NCBI GenBank assembly: GCA_022560025.1
Contig: JAFISE010000093.1
Span: forward strand, 62,001-126,000
DNA length: 64,000 nt
Direction: 5' to 3'
DNA from: Stagonosporopsis chrysanthemi
Taxonomy: Eukaryota; Ascomycota; Dothideomycetes; Pleosporales; Didymellaceae
Within the stretch, counting starts at the first letter, position 1, and each line of letters starts with the position of its first letter. The notes below the pieces were generated by a model, which ran no database searches, had not been told where the DNA came from, and saw nothing but the letters and a program-made list of their open reading frames with translations. Below are positions 1-10,548 of the stretch, piece after piece. The position numbers and the translations under genes were made by a program.

Positions 1-57
1 AGGGGGGGGGGGGGGCGCGGGGGGGGCTGTTTCCGGGGGGGGGGGGGGGGGGGGTGT

Positions 58-89
<32 letters not shown>

Positions 90-296
90 CTGTTTCCGAG
101 TGTGAGGCGAGGGCAGGTCGAGGCGGGTGTGCAGTGTGAGGTTGGGAGACGTACATACATAGGAGACGGGGGAGCCGGGCGTGGGTTTGGGGCGAGTGCC
201 ATTTTTTTTTGTCCTCTTTTGGATTCGCTCAGAGGGTTTGTTCAAACTTCGAGGCGGTTCTCTGTGTGCGTGTGTTCTTGCCTGTGAGCTGAGGAG
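1..296. repeat. G-homopolymer-rich left edge
   Basis: Almost uninterrupted G runs occupy the first 90 bases, broken by two copies of a short CTGTTTCC block, followed by GT-rich sequence up to the first start codon. I see no gene here. Runs of this kind can fold as G-quadruplexes and are also a common place for sequencing or assembly error, so the exact length should not be trusted. Confidence 0.7.
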
Positions 297-1310
297 ATGC
301 GCAGCTTGGCCACCTCGACCACCATGTTCAAGCTCAGCCTGCTGGATCTGGCGCTGCTGTGCCACGCTGTTGTCGCGCTGGCGTCGAAGCCGCTGCTGGG
401 GCGAGCGGCGCGGAGACAGTATCTCGTGCTGTCGTTCCTGACGCTGCTTGCGTGCCGCTTCTACACCACCGCCGCCGCCGCCGCCGCCGCTGCTGCTGCG
501 GAACCGACCCTCGCCGACGCCGACTGCAAGACGCACGACCTCCCCAACCCAATCGCGCACCTGTACCCCTCAAACGCCACGGGCACACTCAACGGCACCG
601 TGACCCTCCTCCCCATCCCCCTCGCCCTCGCGCGCGCCCTGATCCCCGCCGAATACCGCATCCTCACCGGGGCCTACCGGGCGCTGCTCCCCTCTCTGCC
701 CGTGGACACGTACCCGGCCGTCCTGCAAGCCGTGCACGACCACGACGTGCAAGCGTTCGGGTACAAGATCCCCGACTTCACGCGGGCAGGGGTGGAGTTC
801 CCGTTCCTGGACGTGCTGGGCGACGGCACGAGCTTCAAGTGGGCGCCTGCGCTGCTGATGACGGCGGGGCACGAGGTCGCGATCAAGGGCGCAGAAGACT
901 ACGGGACGCGCGTGTTTCCTGCGCTCTTCGAGCCGGCGTGCGATGCGTATCGTGGTGTGGCGCCGGGCGTGACGGCGTTTGAGGCGCGGAGCCAGGACGG
1001 GGCGGCGTTTGTCGAGACGCAGTTTGCCTTGGATGGCGAGGGGGGGGGAGGAGTGCCGTTGGCTTTCTTCAGGAATGTGACGAACCAGCCGACGTTTGCG
1101 GATGGGAAGACGTGCGACAATATGATCAGGCTATTCAATACCAGTGTGACGACGGGGATCGAGCGGGTGAGGGGCAGTGTAAAGGCAAAGATATATCCCT
1201 TTGACGGAGAGGAGATATGGGATGGGGTCGAGGGCATCAGGCTGGATTCGGCGTTTATCGAGAACAACTATCTGCCATGTGAGGGGTTCAGCGGGTACGG
1301 AGAAGCGTAG
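297..1310 (+). CDS. Predicted secreted or membrane-anchored protein of unknown function
   Basis: Single-exon gene of 337 residues. The first 70 residues hold two hydrophobic stretches (residues 12-28 and 43-57) and end in a run of eleven alanines encoded by a GCC/GCT repeat, so a cleaved signal peptide or signal anchor is likely. A second in-frame ATG at 324 would place the hydrophobic stretch at the very N-terminus. The remainder looks globular and has several N-glycosylation sequons (NAT, NGT, NVT, NTS). The middle part (LLPIPLALARALIP onward, then a GAYRALLPSLP block and a FKWAPALLMTAG block) recalls fungal proteins of the acetoacetate-decarboxylase-like fold, but that is memory of the family and not proof. 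No catalytic residue can be named. A GC-rich start with strong third-position C/G supports coding. Confidence 0.75.
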   Translation: MRSLATSTTMFKLSLLDLALLCHAVVALASKPLLGRAARRQYLVLSFLTLLACRFYTTAAAAAAAAAAEPTLADADCKTHDLPNPIAHLYPSNATGTLNGTVTLLPIPLALARALIPAEYRILTGAYRALLPSLPVDTYPAVLQAVHDHDVQAFGYKIPDFTRAGVEFPFLDVLGDGTSFKWAPALLMTAGHEVAIKGAEDYGTRVFPALFEPACDAYRGVAPGVTAFEARSQDGAAFVETQFALDGEGGGGVPLAFFRNVTNQPTFADGKTCDNMIRLFNTSVTTGIERVRGSVKAKIYPFDGEEIWDGVEGIRLDSAFIENNYLPCEGFSGYGEA

Positions 1311-1536
1311 CGAGGACGGTGTGAGGGTAAGAATGTTTGCTGCTGTTGATAACGATACCCAATAGAATACATGACAGCTGACACTTGCGTTGCTGGATTG
1401 AAGAGGTGACCGAGCAAGATGCACACAACTTTGACGAGAGACAATCAGAACATCAACTTGTCCAAGATTTCCTCACTAAAGCACCAGTAAGCGAGCCAAA
1501 ATTACAAGGTGCATTATGGTGGTCATGTGCTACATC

Positions 1537-3329
1537 TCACGCCCTGCCAAGCTTGGCTTTGATTCCAGCAATCTTGGCTTGCAGGATGCTTTTGAGTCCG
1601 CCAGTCGCAGGTACCTCGTCCGCGCCCACAAAGCGACGCACCAAGAGATTGAAGATGTTGCCAAAACCGAGCGCCATGACTGTGCTTGTCAGGATGATGA
1701 CGTTGTAAGGCATACTGAAGTCGGGTGTTGGCAGCGGCAGCAGCAGTGATGTGGTGCGGATGTAGATTCCTTTCTTGTCTGCGGCTTGGGGTGAAAGCAC
1801 GCGGATCACGGCGGGCGCGACGTCGAAGCCTCGATTTGCGTCAGGGGGATACTCTGTGTAGCGGAGAATGGCCTTCTCAAAGTCGTACGTCAGTGTGAGG
1901 GTGGAGCTGGGAGGGATGACCATGCGGAGCTCGAGGTGCGTGCCACGCTGCCTGTCCAGAGCGGGTCGGTAGTATGTCTCCTTGATGGGACTTTCACTGG
2001 ACACATCGACTTGGGCCCGCAGCGTGTGCAGGTAGGGCTTCATGAACCAAGGCAGCGACTCGAGATAGACGAATTCCACCGACTCGGTCGTCGAAGGGTT
2101 TCTGATGATGGCTTGTGTGCTTCCGCGCTCTTGGCCATGGCCGTTGATGGAGCGAGCAGCGAAGAGCTGGGGGTCTGGACGGACCAGTCCTGTCGTCATC
2201 TTCTGCTCAGGCAAGACCAGATCGAAGTCTGCGCCGACGGGCAGCTTGTAGCAGCGGAGCGTGTCCGAGGCCTGCCTTGTCTCGCGGAAGGTGCCTTCAG
2301 ATTTGACGGTTATGATCCGCTCTGGCGGCGTGTTTATGCAGACGCTGCCGGAGTCGTCGCCCGCTTCCACCAACGGGCATGACCCTCGCAAGGGCTTGCC
2401 GAAGACTTGCTCAAGCGTCCAGCCCTGCTCGGTGCCCTTGTTCAGAGGGAAGCAGGTGTCGTGCGCGTTGTAGCTCTTGGACGTGTCGCACTCGATCTGG
2501 TCCATGGGCAGAGGGCGAGGAATGGGGTTGTCGCGTGGGCGCTTCGAACGCGCAACGTCCAGGACCATGTCGACAGACTGCTCCATCTCCAACGCGCAGC
2601 TGCCGTTGTCGAGGTTGCAAACGGGGCGCACGTCGATGGCCATGGTCTGGAAAGAGGCGTCGAAGAGCTTGTGGCCGTCCAGCAGGCTCGAGATGCCTGC
2701 CTTGCCTTTGCAGGGGAGCAGCTTGAGGAAGGGCGTCAAGTTTTCGGTGCAGACGACCTCGTGGGGCAGTGTGCCGTGCATCAGGTGCAGGTTGGGGGCA
2801 TGGCGGTGGTCGCCTTCGGGAGCAAAGGCCATGACAGGGCGGATGGTCTTTGTGGCATCGATGAAGTTCAGCGAGGCACAGAAGAGGCCAGACAGGGCGT
2901 TGGTGAGGGTCAGCCAGCGCGCGGATGCTCTGTTGGAGGTCAGCGTGCGTCCCCACAGCTGTTCTGGCAGCCGTACTGGTCCTCGCTCTCGGCCTCGATC
3001 CACGCCCACAGCTCCACGCCGGTCCCCCCTTCGCGCGAGCCCTGCCACGGGCGCTGGCCCCAGTTCTCGGCATCCCAGCGGCCGACGCTGAACCTCAGGT
3101 GCAGCTCCTGGGCGTGGGCGTGCTGCAGGATCTGGCCGAGCGCCCGCGGCACATGGCGGAAGTTCTGCTGCTCGAACGACGCCTGGCTCTCGTTGCTGCG
3201 GAAGTTGAACGAGGCGAGCAGCGTGTCCTGGGGGAGTGGCCGGAGGAGCAGCTGCTCGTGGTAGTCCGACGCCGCGGAGGCGAGTGCGATGCACGCGCTC
3301 AGCACGAACAGGGGCACGGAGGAGAGCAT
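1537..3329 (-). CDS. GPI16: GPI transamidase component Gpi16 / PIG-T
   Basis: Subunit of the endoplasmic-reticulum GPI transamidase, which cleaves the C-terminal signal of a protein and attaches the GPI anchor. Two exons, complement(2977..3329) and complement(1537..2929), give 581 residues, the usual family length. The 47-nt intron (2976-2930) has a GTACGG donor, a CTGAC branch site and an AACAG acceptor; splicing restores the family segment ending in LTNALSGLFCASLNFID. Signal peptide at residues 1-18, then the conserved DYHEQLLLRPLP start of the mature protein. One membrane helix lies near the C-terminus (VIILTSTVMALGFGNIFNLL) with a short basic tail, as expected of Gpi16. It is divergent from LUC7, with 238 bp between the two start codons. 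Without the intron the frame would be broken, so a naive single-exon call would miss the N-terminal 117 residues. Confidence 0.95.
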
Positions 3330-3483
3330 TGCAGCATCGCAGCGGGCCCTGGGCACGCTCGAGTGGTGGTGCGGAGGTGCAGGCACGCGCTGCACGTCAT
3401 TGGCTGCCGCGCGACGGCACGCTTGGCGCCTCTCACCGCGGACCGCGATTTCTGTTCACGGCCAGGGTCCCAGCTCGGATCCA

Positions 3484-3540
3484 GCACCACCACCAGCACC
3501 AGCACCAGCACCAGCACCACCACCACCACCACCACCCGCC
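3484..3540. repeat. CAC/CAG triplet repeat in the GPI16-LUC7 shared promoter
   Basis: About 57 bases of imperfect CAG/CAC triplets lie between the divergent GPI16 and LUC7 start codons, ending roughly 28 bases before the LUC7 ATG. It is probably in the LUC7 5' UTR or core promoter. Triplet tracts of this kind vary in length between strains. Confidence 0.8.
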
Positions 3541-3567
3541 TCTGCACCACCCGCAGCGCGCACCAAC

Positions 3568-4565
3568 ATGGCCGCCGCAGAGACGCGCAGGCTGCTTGGT
3601 ACGCCCCCTGCTTCCCCATGCCGGATGCTTACTCACGCTGACCCGCGCAGAACAGCTCATGGGCGAGCAGCTCATGAGCGGCTCCGACCAGCGCGCGCCG
3701 CAACTCAGCATCACCGACCCCAAGGTCTGCCGCTCGTATCTGGTCGGCAACTGCCCCCACGACCTCTTCACCAACACCAAGAACGAGCTGGGGCCCTGCC
3801 CAAAAGTCCACAATGAAGCGCTCAAGAGCGAGTACGCCGACGCCGACGCCGAGCAGAAGCGCCGGTGGGGCTTCGACTTCGACTACCTGCGCGACATGCA
3901 GCACCACATCGACGGCTGCAACCGCAAGATCGACCAGGCCCAGCGCCGCCTGGAGAAGACGCCCGAGGAGATTCGCCAGACGAATGCTCTGGTCAGTCCG
4001 CAATCCTTCTGCACACGCTTGCTTTTTCTGTGCACGGCGCGCGCTAACACCACCCCAGCTGAAAGCAATCAACGAGCTCACAAAGTCCATCGAAGCCGGC
4101 ATGCTCGAGGTCCAGATCATGGGCGAGGAGGGCATGGTCAACATGGCCGTCCAGGAGTTCACAAAAGTCCGCATGAAAAAGGCCGAGAAGGAGGAGCGCG
4201 AGCGGGAGCTGCGCGCCCTGTCCGACACGGGCGGCCCGTCAGGCCACCAGAAGCTGCAGGTCTGTGACGTGTGCGGCGCCTACCTCAGTCGTCTGGACAA
4301 TGATCGCCGTCTAGCAGACCACTTCTACGGAAAGATGCATCTTGGCTACGCCCAGATGCGCAAGTCCTACGAGGCCTTGCAAAAGGACCTCAAGGGCCGC
4401 GCCCCTCCCCGCGACGCATACCCCTCGCACGGCGACGACCGAGGCTCGGGCGGCTGGGGCGGCGGCGCCGGCTACGGCGGCGGCGGCGGTGGTGGTGGTG
4501 GTGGTGGTGGATTCGGCGGGCGCGGCGGGCGGAGGGGTCGTGGCGGCAGAAGAGGCGGATGGTAA
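3568..4565 (+). CDS. LUC7: U1 snRNP-associated protein LUC7
   Basis: Helps U1 snRNP recognise 5' splice sites. Three exons (3568..3598, 3651..3991, 4059..4565) give 292 residues. Both introns (52 and 67 nt) have clear branch sites (CTGAC, CTAAC), and the first splices after only ten full codons, restoring the family start EQLMGEQLM. The first zinc finger is CCCH-type (CRSYLVGNCPHDLF, then CPKVH); the second is C2H2-like (VCDVCGAYL then HFYGKMHLGY). A charged helical linker joins them, as in all Luc7 proteins. The C-terminal 35 residues are glycine-rich with RGG/GRG repeats, typical of RNA-binding tails, and are encoded by a GGC/GGT repeat that may be length-variable. A start at the ATG of MAAAE is favoured because it is the only ATG that splices in frame into the conserved N-terminus. 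Confidence 0.96.
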
Positions 4566-5322
4566 TACTTCTTCGTTCCGGCGTTCAAGGTGTGTCATGA
4601 TGATTCCCAAAAGGTCAAACTTACCCCAGTACTTGCGCGCGACCCTGCGCCGCCACTTCTTTTCAGCACCACTTGTACAACAGAGGCCATCTACAGAACC
4701 ATTTTTGGAGCATGGAGCTCGCGACCTAGTCCAATCAAGCAATGTACGCCTACACCATGACTCGTTTGACTCGTCTCTAACCTTGATCAAGGGACTGCTT
4801 CGCCAAGTCGTGCCGTCAGCTGGGACGGACTCATCCAACCTAGGGATGCTGGTGAGACGGCACTTGCTCGTCACTTCGCAGCTCCGTGGCCTGGCATACG
4901 AATGCCCAGTTCCAACTTCGTCATCGATCATGCGCTCCGTCGTGCACCTGCTAGCCCCAAGCATCAGCGATCCTGCCATGTCTGTAGTCTGGCAGATTGC
5001 TCTTGGGTGCTTAGCGTTACAAGCCTAACTCGTATATGCATTGTCGTCTGGAAGTAAGTCTGTGAATGAACTGTAGGAATGAACGTGCTCGAGCAGAACC
5101 CACCCGTCGATGCTAGTTGGTCACACCAGCTCGCTTCCGAGCACCCGCTCTCAGGAATGTAGCGTGGCTGCGCTGTAATCGCGTAAAAGGGACCTTCTCC
5201 TCCCTGTACTGGTGAGAAATGCACGGCAGTCAAAGCTCGTTTTCCTGAAACAATGGTATTTAACTGCAAGGCTGTATATCCCCTTTGCGCGCTGTTCACC
5301 GTTCCCTCGGTCTGCGAGCATC
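4566..5322. other. Intergenic region, no gene recognised
   Basis: Between LUC7 and the aspartic protease. It presumably holds the LUC7 3' UTR and the protease promoter. Open frames exist on both strands, but none has protein-like composition or joins across good splice sites. Confidence 0.6.
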
Positions 5323-6763
5323 ATGCACTCAATATACCTCATTTCAAATCTTTTCTTCCTTGCCCATGATGCATTCGCGTTGACTGCTGGTGTTGAAGGC
5401 AAGGTGCACAGATCGAACATTGCGGCCATGAATTAACCCTCCAAGTGACCAACAATATACTCGACCTCGAAGTGAGAGAATCCCCCGATGTTGCTCTCAC
5501 ACCATCGTCCGAGTATCTCGCCAGTCTGCGCCGGAACGCAGCCAGAAAGGTAAAACGCCAGAAGGACGGCATTGCAGACGTCACCGAAGCCCTCACCACC
5601 CTGGGCGGCAGAGTCTACATGGCCAAGGTCACCCTCGGTAAAAGCGTCTACTCTCTCGTCCTCGACACGGGCAGTGCAGACACCTGGGTTGCGCACACGA
5701 GCTTGGCGTGCAAGAACGCATATGACACCACTGTAGCAACGTCTTCGTGCAGATTCGGCCCGCTCTACAACTCGTCTCTATCGAAGAGCTACGCGCCCTA
5801 CACTCCGCGCCAGGCGTTCGGCGTCAACTACACCAGCGGCGAGTATCTAAAAGGCTTCCTGGCCACCGAGCTCTTCGGCATTGGCGATGTAGGGGCCGGC
5901 TTCGCTCCCCGGCAGATCATCAACCAGACCATCGGCATTGTAGAGCAAGGCTACTGGGTCGGCGACGCCATCAGCAGCGGCCTGATGGGTCTTGCCTACT
6001 CCCGACTCGCGAGCGGAAGCAGCAGCGTCGGCTACGAAGCCGTCATGTTCTCTCTGTACGCCCCCCTTCACCACCCTCACTCCCCTCACCAACGTCCCCC
6101 CGCAGCTTCGACCAAGCCTACTACCCCCCCGTCTTCTCCCTCGCGCTCAACCGCACCTCCTCGCTCGCCACCTCGCCCTCCCGCGCCCCCGGCGGCGTCC
6201 TCGCCATCGGCGGCATCCCCTCAGTCCCGCACAACACCTCCTCCTGGGTCGAAACCGCCATCATCCCCGTCTCCGCCTCCGTCTACACCTACTACAGCAT
6301 CCGCATCTCCGGCTTCAGCATCACGCCGCCCGCCGGCTCCATCGCCCCCGCCCCGACTTCCTCCTTCGCCACCGCCGCCCAATCCATCATCGTCGACTCA
6401 GGCACAACCCTCATCTACCTCCCCGACCGCACCGCCGCCTACATCGCCTCGCTGTTCGTGCCCCCCGCCGTCTTCAACCCCCAGACCGGCCTGTACATTG
6501 CAAACTGCAGCGCCGCCGCGCCGCGCGTCGGCGTCAATGTCGCGGGTGGCACGTTCTTCATCAGCCGCGACGACTTGCTTAATCGCGGCGTTGGTGCGGT
6601 CGGTGGTGCGGCGAATGGCGCTGCTGCCGGGCAGTGCGTCCTTGCTGTCCAGCCTAGTATGGGCGGCGCGAGTGTGCTGGGGGATAGCTGGTTGAAGAAT
6701 GTGCTGGTGGTGTTTGATTTGGGAGCGAATCGGGTGCGGATTGCAGGGAGGGAGGTTTATTAG
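5323..6763 (+). CDS. Secreted pepsin-like aspartic protease
   Basis: Family A1 endopeptidase. My model joins 5323..5389, 5446..6055 and 6106..6763 for 444 residues. Exon 1 encodes the signal peptide (MHSIYLISNLFFLAHDAFA). Both catalytic motifs are intact: LVLDTGSADTWVA near residue 96 and IVDSGTTLIYLP in exon 3. Several N-glycosylation sequons follow. The second intron (6056-6105, GTACGC donor) joins MFSL to FDQAYYPPVFSL cleanly. The first intron is uncertain: a GTGTTG donor at 5390 and a GC donor (AAG|GCAAGG) at 5399 both join in phase to the same acceptor at 5445, changing the protein by three residues. There is no GPI-anchor signal at the C-terminus (it ends REVY), so a soluble secreted or vacuolar enzyme is likelier than a yapsin. 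A chain of more than 70 residues before the first catalytic motif suggests a propeptide. Confidence 0.92.
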
Positions 6764-7075
6764 GTATAGGGGGGGGGGTTTCTCCTCTGATTTCTGGTGT
6801 GTGGGCGTGGGGGAAGCGATGGGTGGTTTTTCCTTCATCTATTCTGGCTTTTTGATGGCCAGCTTTTCCTTTTTTTCATTTTTTTTAACAAACTCGCAAT
6901 ATCATCGTGTGCGTGTGCTGGTCAAATTATCTCAACATCTCAACCCTCCCTTGCCCCCCCCCCTATTACCCGTGACCTCACGCATCCAGCTCGTTCACCA
7001 CCGCATCTCACGCCCTCCCACCTTTCCCACGTCCTCAAGCCGTGTCAGACCCCCGCTGTGGTATCGTTGCTACAT

Positions 7076-7110
7076 ACACACATGCATGCATGCATACATA
7101 CATACATACA
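7076..7110. repeat. Tetranucleotide microsatellite (ATGC then ATAC)
   Basis: Four-base units run in tandem, first three ATGC-type units and then four ATAC-type units, in non-coding sequence. Confidence 0.85.
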
Positions 7111-8707
7111 CCCACTCACCCACCCGCCCCGCACAGTATCTCGCAAACATCAAATCGCAGTCCAACAACCCGGACTCTGGTTCAGGAACGGAAAAGCGCC
7201 CCAGCTGGTAACACTACTCCTCGTCTTCTGGCATACCTCTATATACCAAGGCAGACCCGCACCTCGGGATACGGCAACTGTCGGCCAAGTCGCTGCATGG
7301 GTTTGTTGGATGGTCAGTTGCTCTGAGCGGGGAGGGGTCTGTGGAGGTTGGTGGGGATGAGGCGGTTGGGGGCATGGTAAGGTGGAGAAGGAGACGGGTG
7401 AAAGAGGTGGATTTGAGGGATATTCACGTCGTGGTGCGAGACGCGAACGGGGATGGTTTGGGACGAGCGATAGGCGAGGGTAATGGAGCGGCTATCGTTT
7501 GTTGATGGGGATATGGGGCGGAAGGAGGTTCTGTCGGAGACGCAGAGGTGGTGAGGGGTTTGGAGGGAGGTGCCGGAGGGGGGAGGGGGGTCTACGATAG
7601 GGGTTGTAGAGAGGTGGGTGCCTTGGCCGATTCGCTGGATGCAGCAGATATCGGCGCTCGAATGTAGTGGTTGTCAGAATGTGCGGACCATGCTGAGCTC
7701 GAGACATAGAATGTGTGGTGGATAAGCGTTAGACGGCCTGTAGCAGGTAAAGGGGCAGCGCCAATTCCTGTTCTGTAGGCGGACAATGTCTGTGATGATG
7801 ATGTGCATGTGACGCGTGTGCTCATGCTATGACCTCGATGGATGGCTGTCTAGTCGCGGTTAGAAAACAGTGCTGTGGAACTGAGGAGGGACGGATAGCA
7901 CGCCTAGCTTTTCATGCCCTCTACTGTAGAAATAGAGGAGCCTGACATTTTGTCGTGCACATGTACGTGGAAAGGTCTCGCATCCTACCCTGCATAGGTA
8001 TTCTGACTTAGGAGAGTGCCTTTCTATCTTTTCAATTTAATCGATGTAGTATGCATGTTTTGTTGAGCAGTAGTATGATGACCTTGCGGTGGTTTTGGAC
8101 GAGGAGTGTTGTATTGACGGCTTTCCGTCCTGAATCCCTCATGGTCTACACATTTTGCCATGCACTGATAGTGAAGAAGAGAGGTCCACATCCCGTACAT
8201 TCTGGCTATGGAGGTTGGTGATCGTCTTTGGTGGTTAAGCACTTTGTAACGAGAATTCCTGCTCATGTGTGATCAGATCCAGGTTTAACAATGAATGCTT
8301 CACAGTAGTAGATGGCAGTCTTTGGTGAAAATGAAGTGGGGAGTTGGACAGCATCGTGACGTTTAGTTCTGTGAAGTTCAGATAGACAGCAACGAACCAC
8401 AGACCAGGAACGATGAAGACGCACTTGCATGACGGGTTGATGAGGTGTTGGCAAGATCAAGAGCTCGCTCTAGTCAAATCATTGATGGCTGTAGCAGCAA
8501 GTGAAGTGGAAGTCCTGCAGACATGGCTGCGTGAGCTACTCCCGAACCACCCATCGAAACACCATACCCACGCAAAGTAGAAACCCGACGATGTGTCGTT
8601 ATGGAGCAAGCCAAGAAAAGATGGGTCTCCAAGACCTCAGACTGCAGATTATCCACCAATCAGCGGAACACCTGTATACACAACGCAACAAAACCCACCG
8701 AACGGCT

Positions 8708-8731
8708 GGAGTACTTGAGTACTTGAGTACC
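8708..8731 (+). repeat. Three tandem GAGTACTT units upstream of the PEBP gene
   Basis: Three successive GAGTACTT-type octamers end about 70 bases before the PEBP start codon. Each unit contains the palindrome AGTACT. It could be a binding site cluster in the promoter or a chance short tandem repeat; the sequence alone does not decide. Confidence 0.5.
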
Positions 8732-8802
8732 GCAAGCCCAGCACTTCTATTCTCGCAAAGAGACTCACTTCCAAGAACCAAACAAACACCACACACCCCA
8801 AA

Positions 8803-9378
8803 ATGGCATCCTCACTCATCGACTCCCTCAAAGCCGCCTCGCTCTTCCCCTCCACCCTCATCCCCTCATCCTTCACCCCCAGCTACGACCTGACCCTCAC
8901 CTTCCCCGCCCTCTCTCCCTCCAACGGCTCCCTCGCGCGCGTCAGCGCCGTCGCCTCAGAACCGCGCGTGAGCTTTACCCCCGCCTCGGGCAGCACCCCC
9001 AGCGCGCAAGCCTTCACGTTCCTACTCCTGGACCCGGACGCGCCCACGCCCGACGACCCCAAGTTCGCCTTCTGGCGCCACTGGGTCGTGACGCACATCC
9101 CGGGCTCGGCGACCGAGGTCAGCGCCGGCACGACGCTGACGCCGTATCTGGCGCCCGGGCCCAAGGACGAGAGCGGACCGCATCGCTATCTGTTTTTGCT
9201 ATTCAAGGAGCCGGAGGGGTTTAGTGTGGAGAAGGGGGATGTTGGGGGGGACGAGTTTGTGCAGCGCAGGAGCTTTGGGGCCAGGGAGTTTGTGGAGAAG
9301 TATGGGTTGGAGTTGGTGGGGGTGCAGTGGATGAGGGGCGTTGGGGATGGGTGGAATGGTGGGAAAGATGAGTTGTAG
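8803..9378 (+). CDS. Phosphatidylethanolamine-binding protein family (Tfs1/carboxypeptidase Y inhibitor-like)
   Basis: Single-exon gene of 191 residues, the usual length for fungal PEBP proteins. It shows the two conserved ligand-pocket blocks: LLLDPDAPTPDDPKFAFW followed by RHWVVTHIPG, and GPHRYLFLLFKEP. Family members bind phospholipids or anionic groups; yeast Tfs1 inhibits carboxypeptidase Y and Ras-GAP. There is no signal peptide, so it is cytosolic. The conserved start of the family (a run leading to ..LIPSSFTPSYDLTLTF) follows the first ATG directly, which supports this start. Which partner it binds here cannot be told from sequence. Confidence 0.93.
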   Translation: MASSLIDSLKAASLFPSTLIPSSFTPSYDLTLTFPALSPSNGSLARVSAVASEPRVSFTPASGSTPSAQAFTFLLLDPDAPTPDDPKFAFWRHWVVTHIPGSATEVSAGTTLTPYLAPGPKDESGPHRYLFLLFKEPEGFSVEKGDVGGDEFVQRRSFGAREFVEKYGLELVGVQWMRGVGDGWNGGKDEL

Positions 9379-9815
9379 GTGCGTGTTGAATAAGTTGTTG
9401 CGAGCTGCGTCAGTCAGGCTAGCGATCGTAGAATATCGACTGGTGAACCAAGTCACGTGATGTTGTAACAGTCTTCATCTGTCGTGATTGTCCAGCAAAC
9501 AAACTCCACGTCAAGCGAATTCAAGATCAGAATATTGCAACGCCGCACTGGCGAAAATACGATTGGTTATAATATTGTCGTAAGGTTCGTTCGTCTTAGC
9601 AATTGAATGCTTGATCGGTCTAAATGAAACTCCAGAACACCGTGTGTAGAAATGCTTGGATGCAGAATTCCACATCATGCTATGCAACTTGTCGTGAAAG
9701 CCCGTGCTCATCTTCACCGCTCATATAGCATCATTCTTTTCGGTCCGCATGCTTCTTCGGACCGTTTTCTTTGTACAACAGCATGTGAAACTTGGCTTTG
9801 GATATATGGACAGGA
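9379..9815. other. Intergenic region between convergent PEBP and MYND genes
   Basis: The 3' flanks of two converging genes. No gene was seen. Confidence 0.6.
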
Positions 9816-10548
9816 TTAGGCGTTGGTAGGGCTGGCAGGATTTGAGAAGTTGGGAGTGGCAGGCGCGGAGTAGCCCTGCATCTGCGAGGCCGGCTCGCAG
9901 ACTTGTCGGTGGGCTTTCCAGGATGACTTTTGGCAGGCCTTGTCGCAGTAGTAGGCGTTCTTGCAGCGGGAGCAACGGAGCCTGGCAGTCTGGCCTGAGC
10001 AGGTTGCGCAAGCTGAAGAACGTTAGCTTAGTCCTGTTAAACTTTTGCAACGCGACAGTCTGATGTTGCAGGCATCAAGTGGTCGGGTCGGATCCCTTCC
10101 CCCCGGGCATCTCAAACACGCTAGTGCTGAAAGGGGTAGCGAATCGGGTTCCTGCAGAGTGGTGCATAACCTACGTTTGGAAGCAAAGGCAAAAGCAGAG
10201 TTCAGGCTTTCAATCGATGCTGCTGGACGCAAAGAGTTGAAGAGATCCGCGCGGTTGAATGGAGGAGGTGGCGATGTTGCAGCTGAGGATGTGGCGATCG
10301 AGCCTGAGGACGAGCGGCGAGTGGCGTCTGCGTTTGTTGTTAGTGCCGCAACAACATGACAATAACATCCAGAAGAAAGCCCCAAAGTACGGCGATGGAG
10401 ACGTACCATCATCTGGTAGGCTCTGCGCAGAGTCCCTCCTCCCAAAGGTGAGTTCATGTGGATTAACCTCTCGACCTTCCCTCACCGCCGTGCCGGCCTC
10501 GCCAAGACTCGTCGTGAAAACATTCAGGCATACGCTTCGGGGCGGCAT
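9816..10548 (-). CDS. Small MYND-type zinc-finger protein
   Basis: Reconstructed from three exons: complement(10407..10548), complement(10175..10327) and complement(9816..10012), 163 residues. Intron 1 (79 nt) has a GTACGT donor, CTAAC branch and CAG acceptor; intron 2 (162 nt) has GTAGGT, CTAAC and CAG. Both are phase 1. The C-terminal third carries an intact MYND finger: CATC, then CSRC, then YYCDKAC, then WKAHRQVC, giving the C-C-C-C-C-C-H-C ligand set. MYND fingers bind proline-rich peptides and occur in regulators and SET-domain proteins; no other domain is present here. The first 100 residues are serine- and proline-rich and probably disordered. The start is the only ATG in the upstream frame, which stays open to about 10701. 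The long second intron could hide another small exon. Confidence 0.8.

Larger units (their letters stand above)
6764..8802. other. Intergenic region of 2 kb, no gene recognised
   Basis: Pyrimidine-rich sequence follows the protease, then G-rich sequence at about 7300-7600, then unstructured sequence. It holds a TGCA/TACA tetranucleotide tract near 7076-7110 and a GAGTACTT tandem near 8708. Proline-rich minus-strand frames at 7492-7825 are composition artefacts of the G-rich stretch. Nothing else could be supported. Confidence 0.6.

Noticed and set aside
2407..3264. Long plus-strand frames opposite GPI16
   Set aside because: GC-rich antisense shadow; GPI16 is supported by family motifs and a proper intron.
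7492..7825. Proline/arginine-rich small minus-strand proteins
   Set aside because: Translation of a G-rich tract in antisense; no start context or splice support.
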